64,000 bases of DNA from Prorocentrum cordatum (Eukaryota; Sar; Dinophyceae; Prorocentrales; Prorocentraceae): positions 1,082,513 to 1,146,512 of the forward strand of contig CAUYUJ010020170.1 in the NCBI GenBank assembly GCA_963575745.1. The letters run 5' to 3'. Below, in pieces: positions 1 through 9,660 of the stretch. The notes under the pieces are model-generated. The model did not search any database. It was given only the letters and a program-made list of their open reading frames with translations, and had not been told where the DNA came from. The stretch's first letter is position 1. The number at the start of each line of letters is the position of its first letter. The position numbers and the translations under genes are program-made.

Positions 1-660
1 GGAGGAGGAAGAATAAGAGGAGGACGAGGAGGAGAGTGGGGGAGGACAAAAAGGAGAGATGACGGGGCCGCTTCCCGAGAGGATGGCGAGCCCATGCAGG
101 TCGAGACGCTGGTCGAGGAGCGCCGCCGCCGCTCCGAGGAAGGACGAGACGGAAAGAAGACGGGGAGGAAGGAAGGGGAGGAGGAGTAAACCCTCCCCCC
201 GAGCTCCCTTTCCATAGGCCCCATACAACGGTTCATTTCCACTGAGGGGCTTGCCTCGTTGGAAGACAACCGTTTTCAGACCCTGAATCATGCCAAAACA
301 TTGTTCTCAGGATTCCAAAGGCGGAGGCGGGGGAGGTTCATACAATGGCCACTGTGCCAACCCGCCAGACCCGCGGACCCCGCCGCCGAGCCTAACGGCC
401 GCCGTGGAGCGGCACGGCGGCGGGGCCGCCCTTCCCACCACAGCGGGCCGCCGCGGCCCGCGTTTTGTTTTTTTTTGGCCCTCTGGCGGTCCCGATCGGG
501 ACCGGGTCGTGGGAAACGCGTGGTCGGGTCCTGTGGGGTCGCCACGGGTGCCCTCGAAAGAGGGTGGCGGTTCGGGGGAGGAGGAGGACGGAGGATATTA
601 CGTGTTTGCTTTTTGGACCCCCCCCCAGGGACACACATGTAACTATAGGTGGGGGCAGGT
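1..660. other. GC-rich stretch without a supported gene
   Basis: Overlapping open frames exist on both strands, but they are Arg/Pro/Gly-rich with no domain or start context. A purine-rich GGA/GAG stretch opens the window. I see nothing else. Confidence 0.5.
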
Positions 661-668
661 GAAGCGGA

Positions 669-942
669 GGATGAGGATGGGGACGAGGATGATGACGAGG
701 AGGAGGACGAGGAGGGCGAGGAGGACGAGAAGGACGAGGATGATGATGCTGATGATGGTAATGATGATGCTGATGATGATGATGATCATCATCATCATGA
801 TGATGATGATGATGGTGACGATGATGGTGATGATGATGGTGATGATGCTGGTGGTGGTGATGATGATGATGCTGATGATGATGATGATGATGATGTTGCC
901 GCTGCTGCTGATGATGCTGATAATGATGCTGATGATGAGTAA
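669..942. repeat. GAN trinucleotide microsatellite, mostly (GAT)n
   Basis: An imperfect run of GAG, GAC and GAT triplets turns into GATGATGAT with a few GCT and GGT interruptions. Its Asp/Glu and Met/Ile translations are artefacts of the repeat. Confidence 0.9.
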
Positions 943-1099
943 GAGGAGGAGGGGGAAGCCAACTTTACAACGCGAAAAACTTACCCCAAGGACCCTCGCC
1001 CCTTGGCACATCGAGCCGCGCCCAGCCGTGGCGACGAGAGTGCCCCTGTGATGGCCGAGCCCAAACTAGGAAACTGCAGCCTCGAGTTTTTGGCGTTGT

Positions 1100-1262
1100 A
1101 AAGTTGACTTCCGTCCTCCTCCTAACCATCCTCCTCGTCCTCGTCCTCCTACTTCTCCTCCCCCTCCTCCTCCTCCTCTAACATCGTTGGTTTGGGTGTA
1201 CACTTGTCCTCCTCCTCCTCCTCCTCCTCCTCCTCCTCCCCCTCGCTCGCTCGCTCGCTCGA
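1100..1262. repeat. (TCC)n microsatellite ending in CTCG repeats
   Basis: Pyrimidine-rich TCC triplets lead into a long TCC run near 1207-1240 and a short tetranucleotide run (CTCG) at about 1243-1262. Confidence 0.85.
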
Positions 1263-1325
1263 TGAAGGCCTGTGCAAAAGTGGCCTATTCTTGGTTTGGG
1301 AAAATGGGGACATCAAATGTTCTCA

Positions 1326-1470
1326 AACGTTCTCGCTCACCAGTCTCCTCAAAATGGGGGCTCAAACGTTCTCAACTGGTGGCCCATCATCGTCCCAAAA
1401 CGTTCTCGCTCACCAGTCTCCTCCTCGCACCTCCTAGGAGGTGCGGGGAGGAGACTGGTGAGGAAGAACG
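1326..1470. repeat. Direct repeat plus 70-bp near-perfect palindrome
   Basis: CGTTCTCGCTCACCAGTCTC occurs at about 1328 and again at 1401. The second copy is the left arm of a palindrome centred between 1435 and 1436. Inner arms 1409-1435 and 1436-1462 pair with one mismatch, and pairing extends weakly to 1401 and 1470. The centre reads CTCCTAGGAG. It lies about 25 bp 5' of the relict spliced leader of the next gene. Confidence 0.85.
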
Positions 1471-1494
1471 CTGAAGAGCTCAGCAGCATCCCAC

Positions 1495-1515
1495 GCGTCG
1501 CCATTTGGGCTCAAA
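1495..1515 (+). other. Relict DinoSL (spliced-leader remnant)
   Basis: This segment matches the dinoflagellate spliced leader at 17 of 21 positions (GCCATTT, then GGCTCAA). It lies 47 nt before the Kozak-like ATG at 1562 and is not followed by a GT donor, so it is not an SL RNA gene. The likely origin is reintegration of a trans-spliced mRNA. Confidence 0.65.
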
Positions 1516-1561
1516 ACGAGGGCATCTCGGCGGCGCATGGCGCCGCGCGGCTCCTGCCAGC

Positions 1562-2019
1562 ATGGCCGATGACGAGGAGCAGGACTCGGCCGCCAGGGGC
1601 CTCTCGTGTGCAGATGTGGAGCTGATGGTGTCGGAGTTCGGGCCGTTCTTCGAGCGGCCAGATTGGCTGCAGTACAAAGCGGACCTCAGCAAGCACCCGA
1701 GCAAGGCCGACCAGGAGCCCATTAGGAAGTACATCAAGGTGTGCATCACAATCAGGAGCAGAATCGCGCCGAACTGCTCGCTGTCGAAGAAGGCCACGGA
1801 GCATGCAGTCGAGCTGATCTCGAAGGACAAGTGGGAGTTCCCAGGTGACACCCTCGTGGCGTACCGCTGTGAGGTGGCGGCGAAGCTGCGGACGCTGGCC
1901 AGGCACTGCGCGTCGCTGTGGAGCAGGCCCAAGCTGCCAAAGTGGTTCGCGGAGTACCTCAAAGCAGAGGGCTACGACGAGAGCCCCGACGCCGAGCCAG
2001 CAGGAGTAGCTGCACCAGC

Positions 2020-2050
<31 letters not shown>

Positions 2051-2621
2051 CCACAAGCGCAGCCACCACCACCGGCGCCGCAGGGGGAGACTCCGACGAC
2101 AGCATCCCCTGCTGACAGCAGCAAGTATGTGTACAAGTACAGCGAGTACAAGAACAACGCCGTCAGGATCCAGACAGGCACGATGGCCGAGATCGAGTGC
2201 GAGATGATCGAGGGCCCAGATGCCAGTGGCTGGTGCACAGCGTTCTGGGCAGACGGCGCCACGTGGCAGTTCCCGAAGCACTTGCGCGTCAAGCAGAAGG
2301 CGTCCGCCAGCAAGCTGCCCCGCATCACCTTGCAGAGCGAGAGCGAGGGCCAGATCGAGCTGTTCATGCGCCTGGCCAAAGACAGGGACCCAGACCACAG
2401 GCTCGTCCAGATCATGAAGAAGACCAACACGGGGGAGACGGGCAAGACGGCCGTGGTGGAGCAGCAGACACAGGCCAGCTGCGGGCACTGGCCCTCGGAG
2501 GACGAGGCGATCAAGGCGATGAAGGTCATCCTGGACAAGTTCCAGAGCGGGGAGATCGCGACGAAGCAGGACGCCAACAAGTACAAGCTCGACATCATCA
2601 AAGGCATGGAGAAACGACGAG
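1562..2621 (+). CDS. Exon 1 of a multi-exon protein-coding gene, product unrecognised
   Basis: The start was chosen at the ATG in AGCATGGCC, 47 nt after a relict spliced leader. The frame is open for about 353 codons. It encodes an acidic N-terminus (MADDEEQDSA), a mixed charged globular part to about residue 140, an Ala/Pro/Gln linker at about 145-180 made by a GCA-type repeat, and a second globular part (SKYVYKYSEYKN, then a Trp-rich WCTAFWADGATWQF segment). It ends in a lysine-rich helix-like segment. The exon is taken to end at 2621, because a GC donor there joins in phase to 3627 and the same 14-nt direct repeat sits at both splice sites. Past 2621 the open frame runs on into intron sequence. 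I recognise no named family. Codon use looks like real coding, with strong G/C third positions. It could be a lineage-specific gene or part of a mobile element. Confidence 0.6.
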
Positions 2622-3626
2622 GCGTTGCGGGCGCAACGATGCGGAGACAGCTGAGGCACGAGTGTGGGGGGTGGCACTGTTCTAATTATTGACGCTTCGC
2701 GTATCCCCACCAGCCCACTCAGAAACCCTGCCCTTCAGAGCTGACGGGAAAAGGAACGAAGAGACACAACGAGGGAAACACAGCGAGCAAGGTGGTGGCC
2801 TTGGAAGGCCTGTTCGGGCCATCCCTGGGCGCCGCATAGGGGCGAGGTAAAGAGGAGGAGGAGGAGGAGGAGGAGGAGGAGGAGGAGGAGGACGAGGAGG
2901 AGGAGGACGAGGTCGCGGATGAAGACGAGGACGAGGAGGACGAGGACTAGGATGAGGACGGCGCGGACGAGGACTCATGGAACCATCTCTGGGAGTTTGG
3001 GGGGGCCTATTGGAATCCTCCTGGAAGGCTTCTTGGGATCATCTTGGAGGCCATCGATTACATGATAGGGGAGTCCCCAACCCAACTCCCCCCTCAGGAG
3101 CAGGCAAACCGCGTCTTGGGACTCTCTTGGAGCGCTCGTGGGCGCTCTTGGAGTTGCTTTTTTGGCCGTTTGGAGCATCTTGGGAGCCATCTTGAGCCAG
3201 CTTGGGCTATCTGAGCAATCGTGGAGGTCATCTTGGGCTCTCTCAGGCCGCTCGGGTATCTCTTGGGGGCCTCTCGGATGTTTCTTGGAGCCCTCGTGGG
3301 GCCCTTTTGGGGCCCTCTTGGGGCTCTGTTTGGGCTCCCTTGGTGGCCCTGGAGCGCCTCTTGGGGGGCCATCTTCGAGGCCATCGATCAAAAGAGGGAG
3401 GCACCCGATCGAGGCCCCACCCCCTCGGGGGGCACGATCCTCGTGACGGGTGTCAAAAAATGACCCTCCCAGGGGCCGATCTTGGACGCTCCAGCCGATG
3501 GCGGCAGGGGAGGGGGTAGGGGGAGGGGTAAACCCCTACCCGAAAGGGAAACGGGCTTTTGGACCAGGACAGCAAGACATCGTTATACCACCTGCGCCCA
3601 GAGGGCTGGTGGGATTAGGATTTGAG
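2622..3626 (+). other. Intron 1 (GC-AG), flanked by a 14-nt direct repeat
   Basis: GAGGCGTTGCGGGC occurs at 2619-2632 and 3624-3637. Splicing GAG|GC...GAG|GC removes exactly one copy and keeps the frame (exon 1 leaves one base, exon 2 supplies two). The interior is almost entirely a TIR element. Its first 60 bp are also found inverted near the end of intron 2 (3840-3900). Confidence 0.65.
2689..3616. mobile_element. TIR element, copy 1 (non-autonomous, introner-like)
   Basis: The left end reads CGCTTCGCGTATCCCCACC followed by AGCCCA. The right end reads GGGCTGGTGGGATT, the inverted counterpart. The interior has a (GGA)n tract at about 2850-2950, a CTTGG/GCCNTCTTGG-rich middle, and a conserved 3' core at about 3500-3560 with an AGGGG-TAAA-CCCCT hairpin. 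No transposase is encoded. Confidence 0.75.
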
Positions 3627-4310
3627 GCGTTGCGGGCACGAGTTCGGAGGATGACGAGGAGGAGAAGGTGAACTCACGAGGAGGTGGCGGGAGCAAAATG
3701 GCTGCCCCCCCCACGGAGAGGAGGAGGAGGAGGAGGAGGAGGAGGAGGAGGAGGAGGAGGAGGAGGAGAGGAAGAGGAGGAACAGGTAAGAGGAGGAGGA
3801 GGAGGAGGAGGAGGAGGAGGAGGAGGACGAGGAGTTGGAGGAGGATTGCCACCCCCCACGCGTGCTTCAGCTGCCTCCGCATCGTTGGCGCCCAAAGGTT
3901 CGACAGCTGGCGCCGAGGCAGCCGACGCGGGGCTGCAGAACGGGCTGGGAGAAGACGAGGCGCTCGGCGGCGATGACCTCGAGGGGGACGACGACGCAGC
4001 ACAGAGCAAGCGCAAGGCCGCGCAGGAGGTCACACTCATCCCGATGAAGAAGGCGAAGGCGAAGGCGAAGGCGAAGGGCAAGGTGACGCCCGAGCAGATC
4101 GAGGAGCCGACGGGGGCAGAGGCTGTCGCTGCTGCCGCGGCGACGCACGTGCCGAGCACGCCCGAGCTGACCTCTGCGGCCGCCGAGCCAGCGGACACGG
4201 CCAAGAAGACGGCGCAGGTGGGCAGCTCCAAGATGGCGCAGAGGCCGGCCCAGACGGCCGTCGAGAAGGCAGTGGAGATGCTGAAGATCATGGCGTCGGA
4301 TTCCGAGTAA
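3627..4310 (+). CDS. Exons 2 and 3 of the multi-exon gene
   Basis: Exon 2 is 3627-3667, 41 nt, ending AAG before a GTGAAC donor. It encodes an acidic Ser/Glu/Asp segment. Exon 3 starts at 3918 after GAG and joins in phase. It encodes an acidic stretch (GLGEDEALGGDDLEGDD) and a Lys/Ala-rich nuclear-localisation-like run (MKKAKAKAKAKGK), then Ala/Thr-rich sequence. The frame reaches TAA at 4308-4310. Alternatively exon 3 ends at 4217 with a GTGGGC donor that joins in phase to 4791; GCGCAGGTGGGC there resembles the sequence at that acceptor. So the gene may stop here or continue, and the two forms could be alternatives. The product resembles a basic/acidic low-complexity nuclear protein; the family is not recognised. 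Confidence 0.5.
3668..3917 (+). repeat. Intron 2 filled by a (GGA)n microsatellite
   Basis: A GT donor at 3668 and AG at 3916-3917 bound a (GGA)n tract of about 130 bp. The region 3838-3900 is an inverted copy of the start of intron 1 (GCAACGATGCGGAG and the following bases). This suggests that both introns come from related elements. Confidence 0.5.
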
Positions 4311-4403
4311 CCTGGCGAGCACGCCGCAGAACCAAAATTCATCATCACATCCACCTCCGCCACCACCACGCCCACCATCATCACCATCACCACCACCTAC
4401 AGC

Positions 4404-4449
4404 AAAACACGAGGGGAACCAGTTTCGTGAAACTGGTTTCCCTCGTTTT
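4404..4449. repeat. 46-bp hairpin
   Basis: About 20-bp arms (AAAACACGAGGGGAACCAGT and its inverted counterpart with CTGGTTTCCCTCGTTTT) enclose a CGTG loop. It sits just past the TAA at 4310, in the 3' UTR or within intron 3. The rest of 4311-4790 is C/A- and TCC-rich with no gene seen. Confidence 0.75.
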
Positions 4450-4790
4450 GCGGCAGTAGCCCACAGCACGACGATGAGGATGATGAGGAGGAATGATGAG
4501 GGAGGAGGCACTACCGCCACCATCAGGGCCACCACGGCCACCACCACCATCACCCATCCGCCGCGCCTCCTGTCTCATCTCGGCCTACCTCACCTCCTTC
4601 ACGTCTCTACCCTCTCACACTCACTACCCGAACTCCTCCAAGCCAAGTTCTCCCCTATCCTCCCATCCTCGTGTCCTCCCTATCACCTCCCTCTCTTGTT
4701 CCTCACTCCTAACCTCCTCTCATCCTTCATAACCTGGCTGCTTGCTCTGACCCTCACGTTGATCTCTCGTTGCCTCCCCCGCGCCGCCAG

Positions 4791-4889
4791 GAGGGGGCGC
4801 AGAAGTGCAACGAGGGCTCAACCGTGGGCTACGGCAGCTTCGTCTGGGCGGAGGACCGCTGCCCGACAACGCAGGAGTTCGAGGAGCAA
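4791..4889 (+). CDS. Exon 4 of the multi-exon gene
   Basis: This is a 99-nt exon after CGCCAG, in phase 0 at both ends. It encodes EGAQKCNEGSTVGYGSFVWA followed by an acidic tail ending EEQ. The composition is unlike the surrounding repeats. The chosen end is a GC donor (CAA|GCGGGTG) pairing with the acceptor at 6060, because AAGCGGGTG and AAGCGCGTG form an imperfect direct repeat and the phase matches. Confidence 0.45.
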
Positions 4890-6060
4890 GCGGGTGGTAC
4901 CCGAACAGTCCTCCTCCTCCTCCTCCTCCTCCTCCTCCTCCTGCTGTTCCTCCTGCTCCTCCTCCTCATGCTTCTCCTCCCTCCTCCTTATCCTCCGTAT
5001 CCTCCTCCTCCTCCTCCTCCTCCTCACCCCCTGCCTCCTCCGTTTCCTTCTCCTCCTCCTCATCCCCCTCCAACTCCTCATCCTCCTCCTCGTCCTCGTC
5101 CTCGTCATCCTCCTCCTCCTCAACCTCCTCCTCCTCGTCCTTCCACCCTCTCCTCATGCTCCCCTCCACCTCCTCCTCCTCCACCGCCACCACCATATCC
5201 TCCTCCTCCTCCTCCTCCTCGTCATCATCATCATCATCAGCATCAGCATCATCATCATCATCATCATCATCGTCATCATCATCATCAGCAGCAGCAGCAG
5301 CCGCAGCCTCATCATCATAATCATCATCATCATCATCACCATCATCATCATCAGCATCACCACCATCATCACCATCATCATCAGCAGCATCATCATCATA
5401 ACCATCATCATCATCATCAGCAGCATCATCATCATCAGCATCAACCTCGTTAGCATTATCATCACAATCAGTATCAACATCATCATCATCGCCACCAGCA
5501 TCATCAACATCACCATCAGCAGCAGCATCACCGTCAACAACATCAGCATACTAGTCAACACCATTATCATCATACGCACCATCACCATCACCATCACTAT
5601 CACCACCAGCATCAGCATCATCATAATCATCATCATCATCACCATTATCATCATCATCAGCATCATCATCACTATCAATAGCATCATCATCATCCGCATC
5701 ATCATCAACATCATCATCATCATCAGCATCAGCATCAGCATCATCATCATCATCCTCATCATCAACATCAGCATCAACATCATCATCATCATCATCATCA
5801 GTATCCTCCTCCTCCTCCTCCTCCTCCTCCTCATGTGTCTCCTCTTCTTCCTCCTTCGCATACTCCTCCTCATCCTCCTCCTCCTCCTCCCCTCCTCATC
5901 CTGCTCTGTTTCCTCCTCCTCCGCCTCCTCCATCATCATCATCCTCCTCCTCCTCCTCCTCCTCCTCCTCCTCCTCCTCCTCCTCCTCCTCCCCCGTCTG
6001 CGTCTCACCCTCACCCTCCGTTGTTTGAGAAGCCCGCATCCCCTCTCGAAGGATGCGAAG
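4890..6060 (+). repeat. Intron 4: giant (TCC)n-(CAT)n-(TCC)n microsatellite
   Basis: A TCC tract at about 4908-5218 is followed by CAT/CAG/CAC triplets at about 5219-5800 and again by TCC to 5990. The long open frames here (poly-Ser, poly-Pro, poly-His, poly-Ile, Met-rich on the other strand) are microsatellite translations. Confidence 0.75.
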
Positions 6061-6757
6061 CGCGTGCAGCGCGAATGGGCGCAGCGGGCTGGACGCTCTC
6101 TCGCTGAGGTCGGAGGCGACGTGGCACCGTCCAAGCCCGAGGCAGAGGCTGAGGTCGGAGGCGGAGTGGCGCAGACCACGCCCGTGACAGGGGCTGAGGT
6201 CGCAAGCGGAGTGGCACAGTCCATGCCCGTGACAGGGGCCAAGGTCGCAGGCGGAGTGGCGCAGTCCGAGCCCGTGACAGGGGCTGAGGTCGGAGGCGGA
6301 GTGGCACCATCCGAGCCCGTGGCAAGAGCTGAGGTCGGAGGCGGAGTGGCACAGTCAGAGCCCGCGACAGGGGCTGCAGTCGGAGGCGGAGTGGCACAGT
6401 CAGAGCCCGCGGCAATGGACATCGGGATGCGGTCCGCAGTCCTCGGCCAGATCGGCATCGTCGAGGCGAACCCGAGCGCCTTCGGCATGGCGCCTGCGGA
6501 CCTGGCCTCGATCGGCGTGCAGCCGATGAACCCGAGCCAGGTCGGGCTGCAGCAGGTCGCCGCCCCGCCGCCGCCGTTCATGCGCAATGGCGACACCTTC
6601 GGAGCGGAGTCATTGGCTCGGAGCCTCCCGCAGGACCCGTCATCAGCGGAGCAGGGCGGCAACCTCCTGGGGCTATTCGGCATCCAGCACCTGAGCATGA
6701 AGCTCGCCGAGCTCGCGAATGAGGCCGCCCAGCTCGCGCCCAGCGCTCCCGCCGCGG
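6061..6757 (+). CDS. Exon 5 of the multi-exon gene, with 15-residue repeats
   Basis: Coding begins RVQREWAQRAGRSLAEVGG. It then has seven tandem 15-residue units of the type VGGGVAQSEPVTGAE (6109-6417, 45-bp units). A non-repetitive part follows (MDIGMRSAVLGQIGIVEANP; then GLFGIQHLSMKLAELANEAA, an amphipathic helix). The exon ends at GCCGCGG before GTAGGC and leaves one base, which matches an acceptor at 7361 in phase. The 45-bp units keep frame and vary mainly at synonymous or conservative sites, as expected for expressed repeats. No family recognised. Confidence 0.55.
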
Positions 6758-7361
6758 GTAGGCGCACCAACATAAGAGGAGACCCGACCACAGGAGAAGG
6801 GGAGGAGGAGGAGGAGGCGGAGGAGGATGAGGAGGAGGAGGAGGACGAGGAGGAGGAGAAGGGGGAGGAGGAGGAGGATGAGGAGAAGGAAGAAGATGAC
6901 GAGGAGGAGGGGGGACCGAACGATTCTCCCCACGAGGGGGGGGGGGTGAGCGAATCACCCCGCAGGGGGGGGGCCGAACGACTCACCCCACAAAGAACTG
7001 GCCTACGTTCGGACCGAGGTGTAAGATCGAGGTCGGTTCGGCTAGGATACACTAGTGTTATTCGTGATTGTCGGACGTTCGTGTGCTTTCTGTGGGAGGG
7101 TGCACAAAAGCAACGCATTTCAGACAACCTGTTTGTTCGGCGAACGGGTTGCTTCAAGTGCCGCGGTGCTCTGCCGCATGGGGCGTGGTCATGCATATGC
7201 CCGATAGGGGGGGGTGAGGAGAACGAGGAGGAGGAGGAGGAGGAGGAGGAGGATACTGATGATGATGATGATGATATGGAGGAAGATGAGGAGGGATGAT
7301 CGAGGAGGGAGGAGAAGGGAGGAGGGATGAGGTGAAAGGGGGGATGAGCTCCCAGGTGCAG
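6758..7361 (+). other. Intron 5 with (GGA)n tracts
   Basis: GTAGGC donor and CAG|GTGG acceptor. It holds GGA/GAN microsatellites at about 6795-6915 and 7213-7290. Between them lies about 290 bp of unique sequence with the short duplication CGAACGA(T/C)TC near 6917 and 6975. Confidence 0.5.
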
Positions 7362-8817
7362 GTGGCAGCTCGGAGCCGACGTCCAAGGAGGAGAAGACCG
7401 TGGAGGATGCGTACAAGGCTCGCAGCGTCCCCACCCGCTCAGCCATCGACAGCAAGTTCAGGCGCTTCCTCGCCGAGGAGCCGAACGAGGCGGCCAAGTA
7501 CAAGAAGTGCGTCGGTCGCGACGCGAAAGAGGCTTTCAGGCTGGACTGGGTGGACAAGGAGTGGGCGAAGGTGCAGACCAGGAGGATCGATTGGCATCTC
7601 AGATCGTGCACCACTCACCTCGGCCATAGCATCGAATGTCCTCTGTCGGACGCTCGACGCCATGGTCGAAGTGAGCGGGTCACAATCCCAGATGACCCCA
7701 GGAGCCACGTGAAGGGGCAGTCCGAGAGCATCGAGGACTGGGGGGAGTACAGAGCGTTCGAGGTCATTGCCAAAGAGGAGAGCGGGGTCGGCACCACGGA
7801 GTCAGGGGCGACAGCGGCGCTCAACATCTGCTTGGCCTGCATGAAGATGGGGGCGCCTTTCGTGAGGTTCGACTCCTGGTCCCGCAGGATGCAGTTCTTG
7901 CACGTGAAGGGCCAGCACCGCTGGAGGTGGGAGCGCAAGTGGCAGGAGCACCAGGAGGAGCACGGTGACCAGGGCGACCTCTTGGAGCAGTTCGCGGGCG
8001 TGGTGGCGGGCAGCGAGGGCGAGGCGTCAACGAAGCGCCGCCGCCTCACGGGCAAGACGTCCGACACGGTGGCGGCGGCGCCCAGTGCGACGGCCGCCGC
8101 CGCCGAGCCCGCCGCCAGCGCGGCAGGCACCCCCGCCAGCCAGGCGGCGGCAGCACCAGTGCCCGCGGCCAGCGCCCCCCCCCAGCAGCGGCTGCAGGCG
8201 CCTCTCCAGCTGACGCGGGCCAGCCGTCGATGCCGAAGGCTGGCGCGGCCCAGGAGGCGCCCTCGGCCAAGGCCAAGGCGGCCGCGCCGAAGGCCAAGGC
8301 GGGCGCGCCGAAGGCTAAAGCGAAAGCTGCGGCCAAGGCCGCCGCCAGCAGCAGCGGCGGAGGTGGCGGAGGAGACGGAGCCGACGACAGAGCTGCTGCC
8401 AAGGAGGCTGCAAAGGAGCTGGCCAAGGAGAAGAAGAAGCTGGAGAGCGAGGCGCAGGCGCAGATCACGGCGCACAGCTCGGCCAGCACGCAGTCGACGC
8501 TGCTCCTGAGCAGTATCGCGACGGAGTCGGACTGGCAATGGGCCAACAACGAGATCAACACGAAGAAGCTGAGGGCGGCCTTAAGTGAGCTCAACGGCCT
8601 GACGAAAGCTGGCACCTTCCTGTCGCAGATGCTCTTCTTGCCGTTCAATGAGGTGAAGCACGACTGGGGCGAGGAGTACTTCTACAAGCACGTCGGCCCC
8701 ATGACCCAGGCGATCCGCCCGAAAGTCGCGAAGGTGATGGCGGAGATGGGCCGCCTGCACAGCATGCGCGCGTCGTTCAAGGCAGCCGAGAATGCCATGG
8801 GGGATGGCGATCATTAG
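7362..8817 (+). CDS. Exons 6-7 (C-terminal part) of the multi-exon gene, with a poly-C frameshift
   Basis: The reading frame from 7362 encodes a basic/acidic globular domain (DAYKARSVPTRSAIDSKFRR, AAKYKKCVGRDAKEAFRLDW). After a 144-nt in-frame hairpin intron (7571-7714) it encodes a second domain (ALNICLACMKMGAPFVRFDS, then a Trp/Arg/Glu/His-rich helix). An Ala/Pro linker follows. In the C9 run at about 8177-8185 the frame must shift by one base: downstream coding (PKAKAGAPKAKAKAAAKAAA, then a charged helical tail ending MGDGDH and TAG at 8815-8817) is in another frame. One missing C in the assembly would restore one frame. If spliced with the upstream exons the protein would be about 1,170 residues. 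I recognise no domain. The Lys/Ala-rich segments suggest a nucleic-acid-associated protein. Confidence 0.55.
7571..7714 (+). other. Probable 144-nt hairpin intron
   Basis: GT donor after GCGAAG, AG acceptor in CACGTGAAG, with GAAGGTGCAGACC and GAAGGGGCAGTCC as direct repeats. The interior folds into one long stem: CTCACCTCGGCCATAGC pairs imperfectly with the inverted copy ending CGAAGTGAG. Its length is a multiple of three, so the open frame reads through it. Confidence 0.5.
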
Positions 8818-9300
8818 GCATGCCATGGGGGATGACGATGAACCTTCAGGCAGGCTGCGAGGCTTGGCGCGGAGCCTCGGTCGCACGATGCATGTTCGAA
8901 GTGTGAGAAGTGAGTGAGTGCATCGGCGGAAGCCTCGGGCCACGCAGCAGCGCGCTGCGACTGAGAGAATGCACTCAACACGAGTGCTAGCAGGGCGGAC
9001 GCGTCTCGTTGATGAGTCGAGCAGTGGCTTGAGGATAGGGGGGGAGAGGGACGAGAGAGGAGGGAGGAGGAGGAGGAGGAGGAGGAGGAGGAGGAGGAGG
9101 AGGGAGGAGGAGGAGGAGTAGGAGTTAACATATGAGTGAGGAGGAGGAGGAGGAGGAAGGAGGGAGGAGGAGGGAGGTGGAGGAGGAGGATGGCGGAGGA
9201 GGAGGAGGAGGAGGTGGAGGGGGAGGAGGAGGAGGAGGGATGAGGAGGAGGAGGGGAGGAGGAGGGGAGGGGGAAGAAAGAGAATGGTGAGGGGGGGAAG
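8818..9300. repeat. Short duplication and (GGA)n microsatellite
   Basis: GCCATGGGGGATG is repeated across the stop codon (about 8803 and 8823). From about 9040 to 9290 the sequence is almost pure GGA triplets. No gene seen. Confidence 0.8.
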
Positions 9301-9660
9301 AAATATTGGGAATTCGTCAGTTTTTGCCAAACAATCCATGATTTTTCAACTTCGCGTTCGATTTTCTTCAAACAATCCAGAAATTATTCAGAATGGCCAC
9401 AAAAATACCGGATGTGCCGGACATTTTTCTAAAATTACCGGCATGCCGGGTATTTTTGCTCGACCCGTTCAAAAAAAACCTGCGATGAGTTTGGCGATGA
9501 GTTTGCGATGAGTTTGCGATGAGTTTGCGATGAAATTGAGGCGCGAACCCTATATATATAAACACAAAACTCACCGCGATGAGTTTGGCGATGAGTTTGC
9601 GATGAGTTTGCGATGAGTTTGCGATGAGTTTCTTGTGGGTTCTATCGAGGCCAAGTTTCG
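9301..9660. repeat. Two 11-bp tandem arrays (GATGAGTTTGC)
   Basis: Arrays at about 9484-9538 and 9578-9636 are separated by AT-rich sequence with TATATATATA. Upstream lie CCGG-rich near-palindromes, including the perfect 12-mer CCGGCATGCCGG near 9440. Base composition is more AT-rich than the surroundings. No gene seen. Confidence 0.8.

Noticed and set aside
3138-3520. Gly/Leu/Ser/Trp-rich proteins in the TIR elements (also 23.5-25, 38.1-38.5 and 50.3-50.9 kb)
   Set aside because: GCCTCTTGGGG repeats give GASWGPLG-type frames on one strand and RPPRGPQEA-type frames on the other in every copy. This reflects the repeat, not selection.
4474-7299. One continuous 941-codon protein
   Set aside because: Most of it is Leu/Ile/Ser-rich translation of TCC and CAT microsatellites. 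Only 6061-6757 has coding character, and splice sites bound it.
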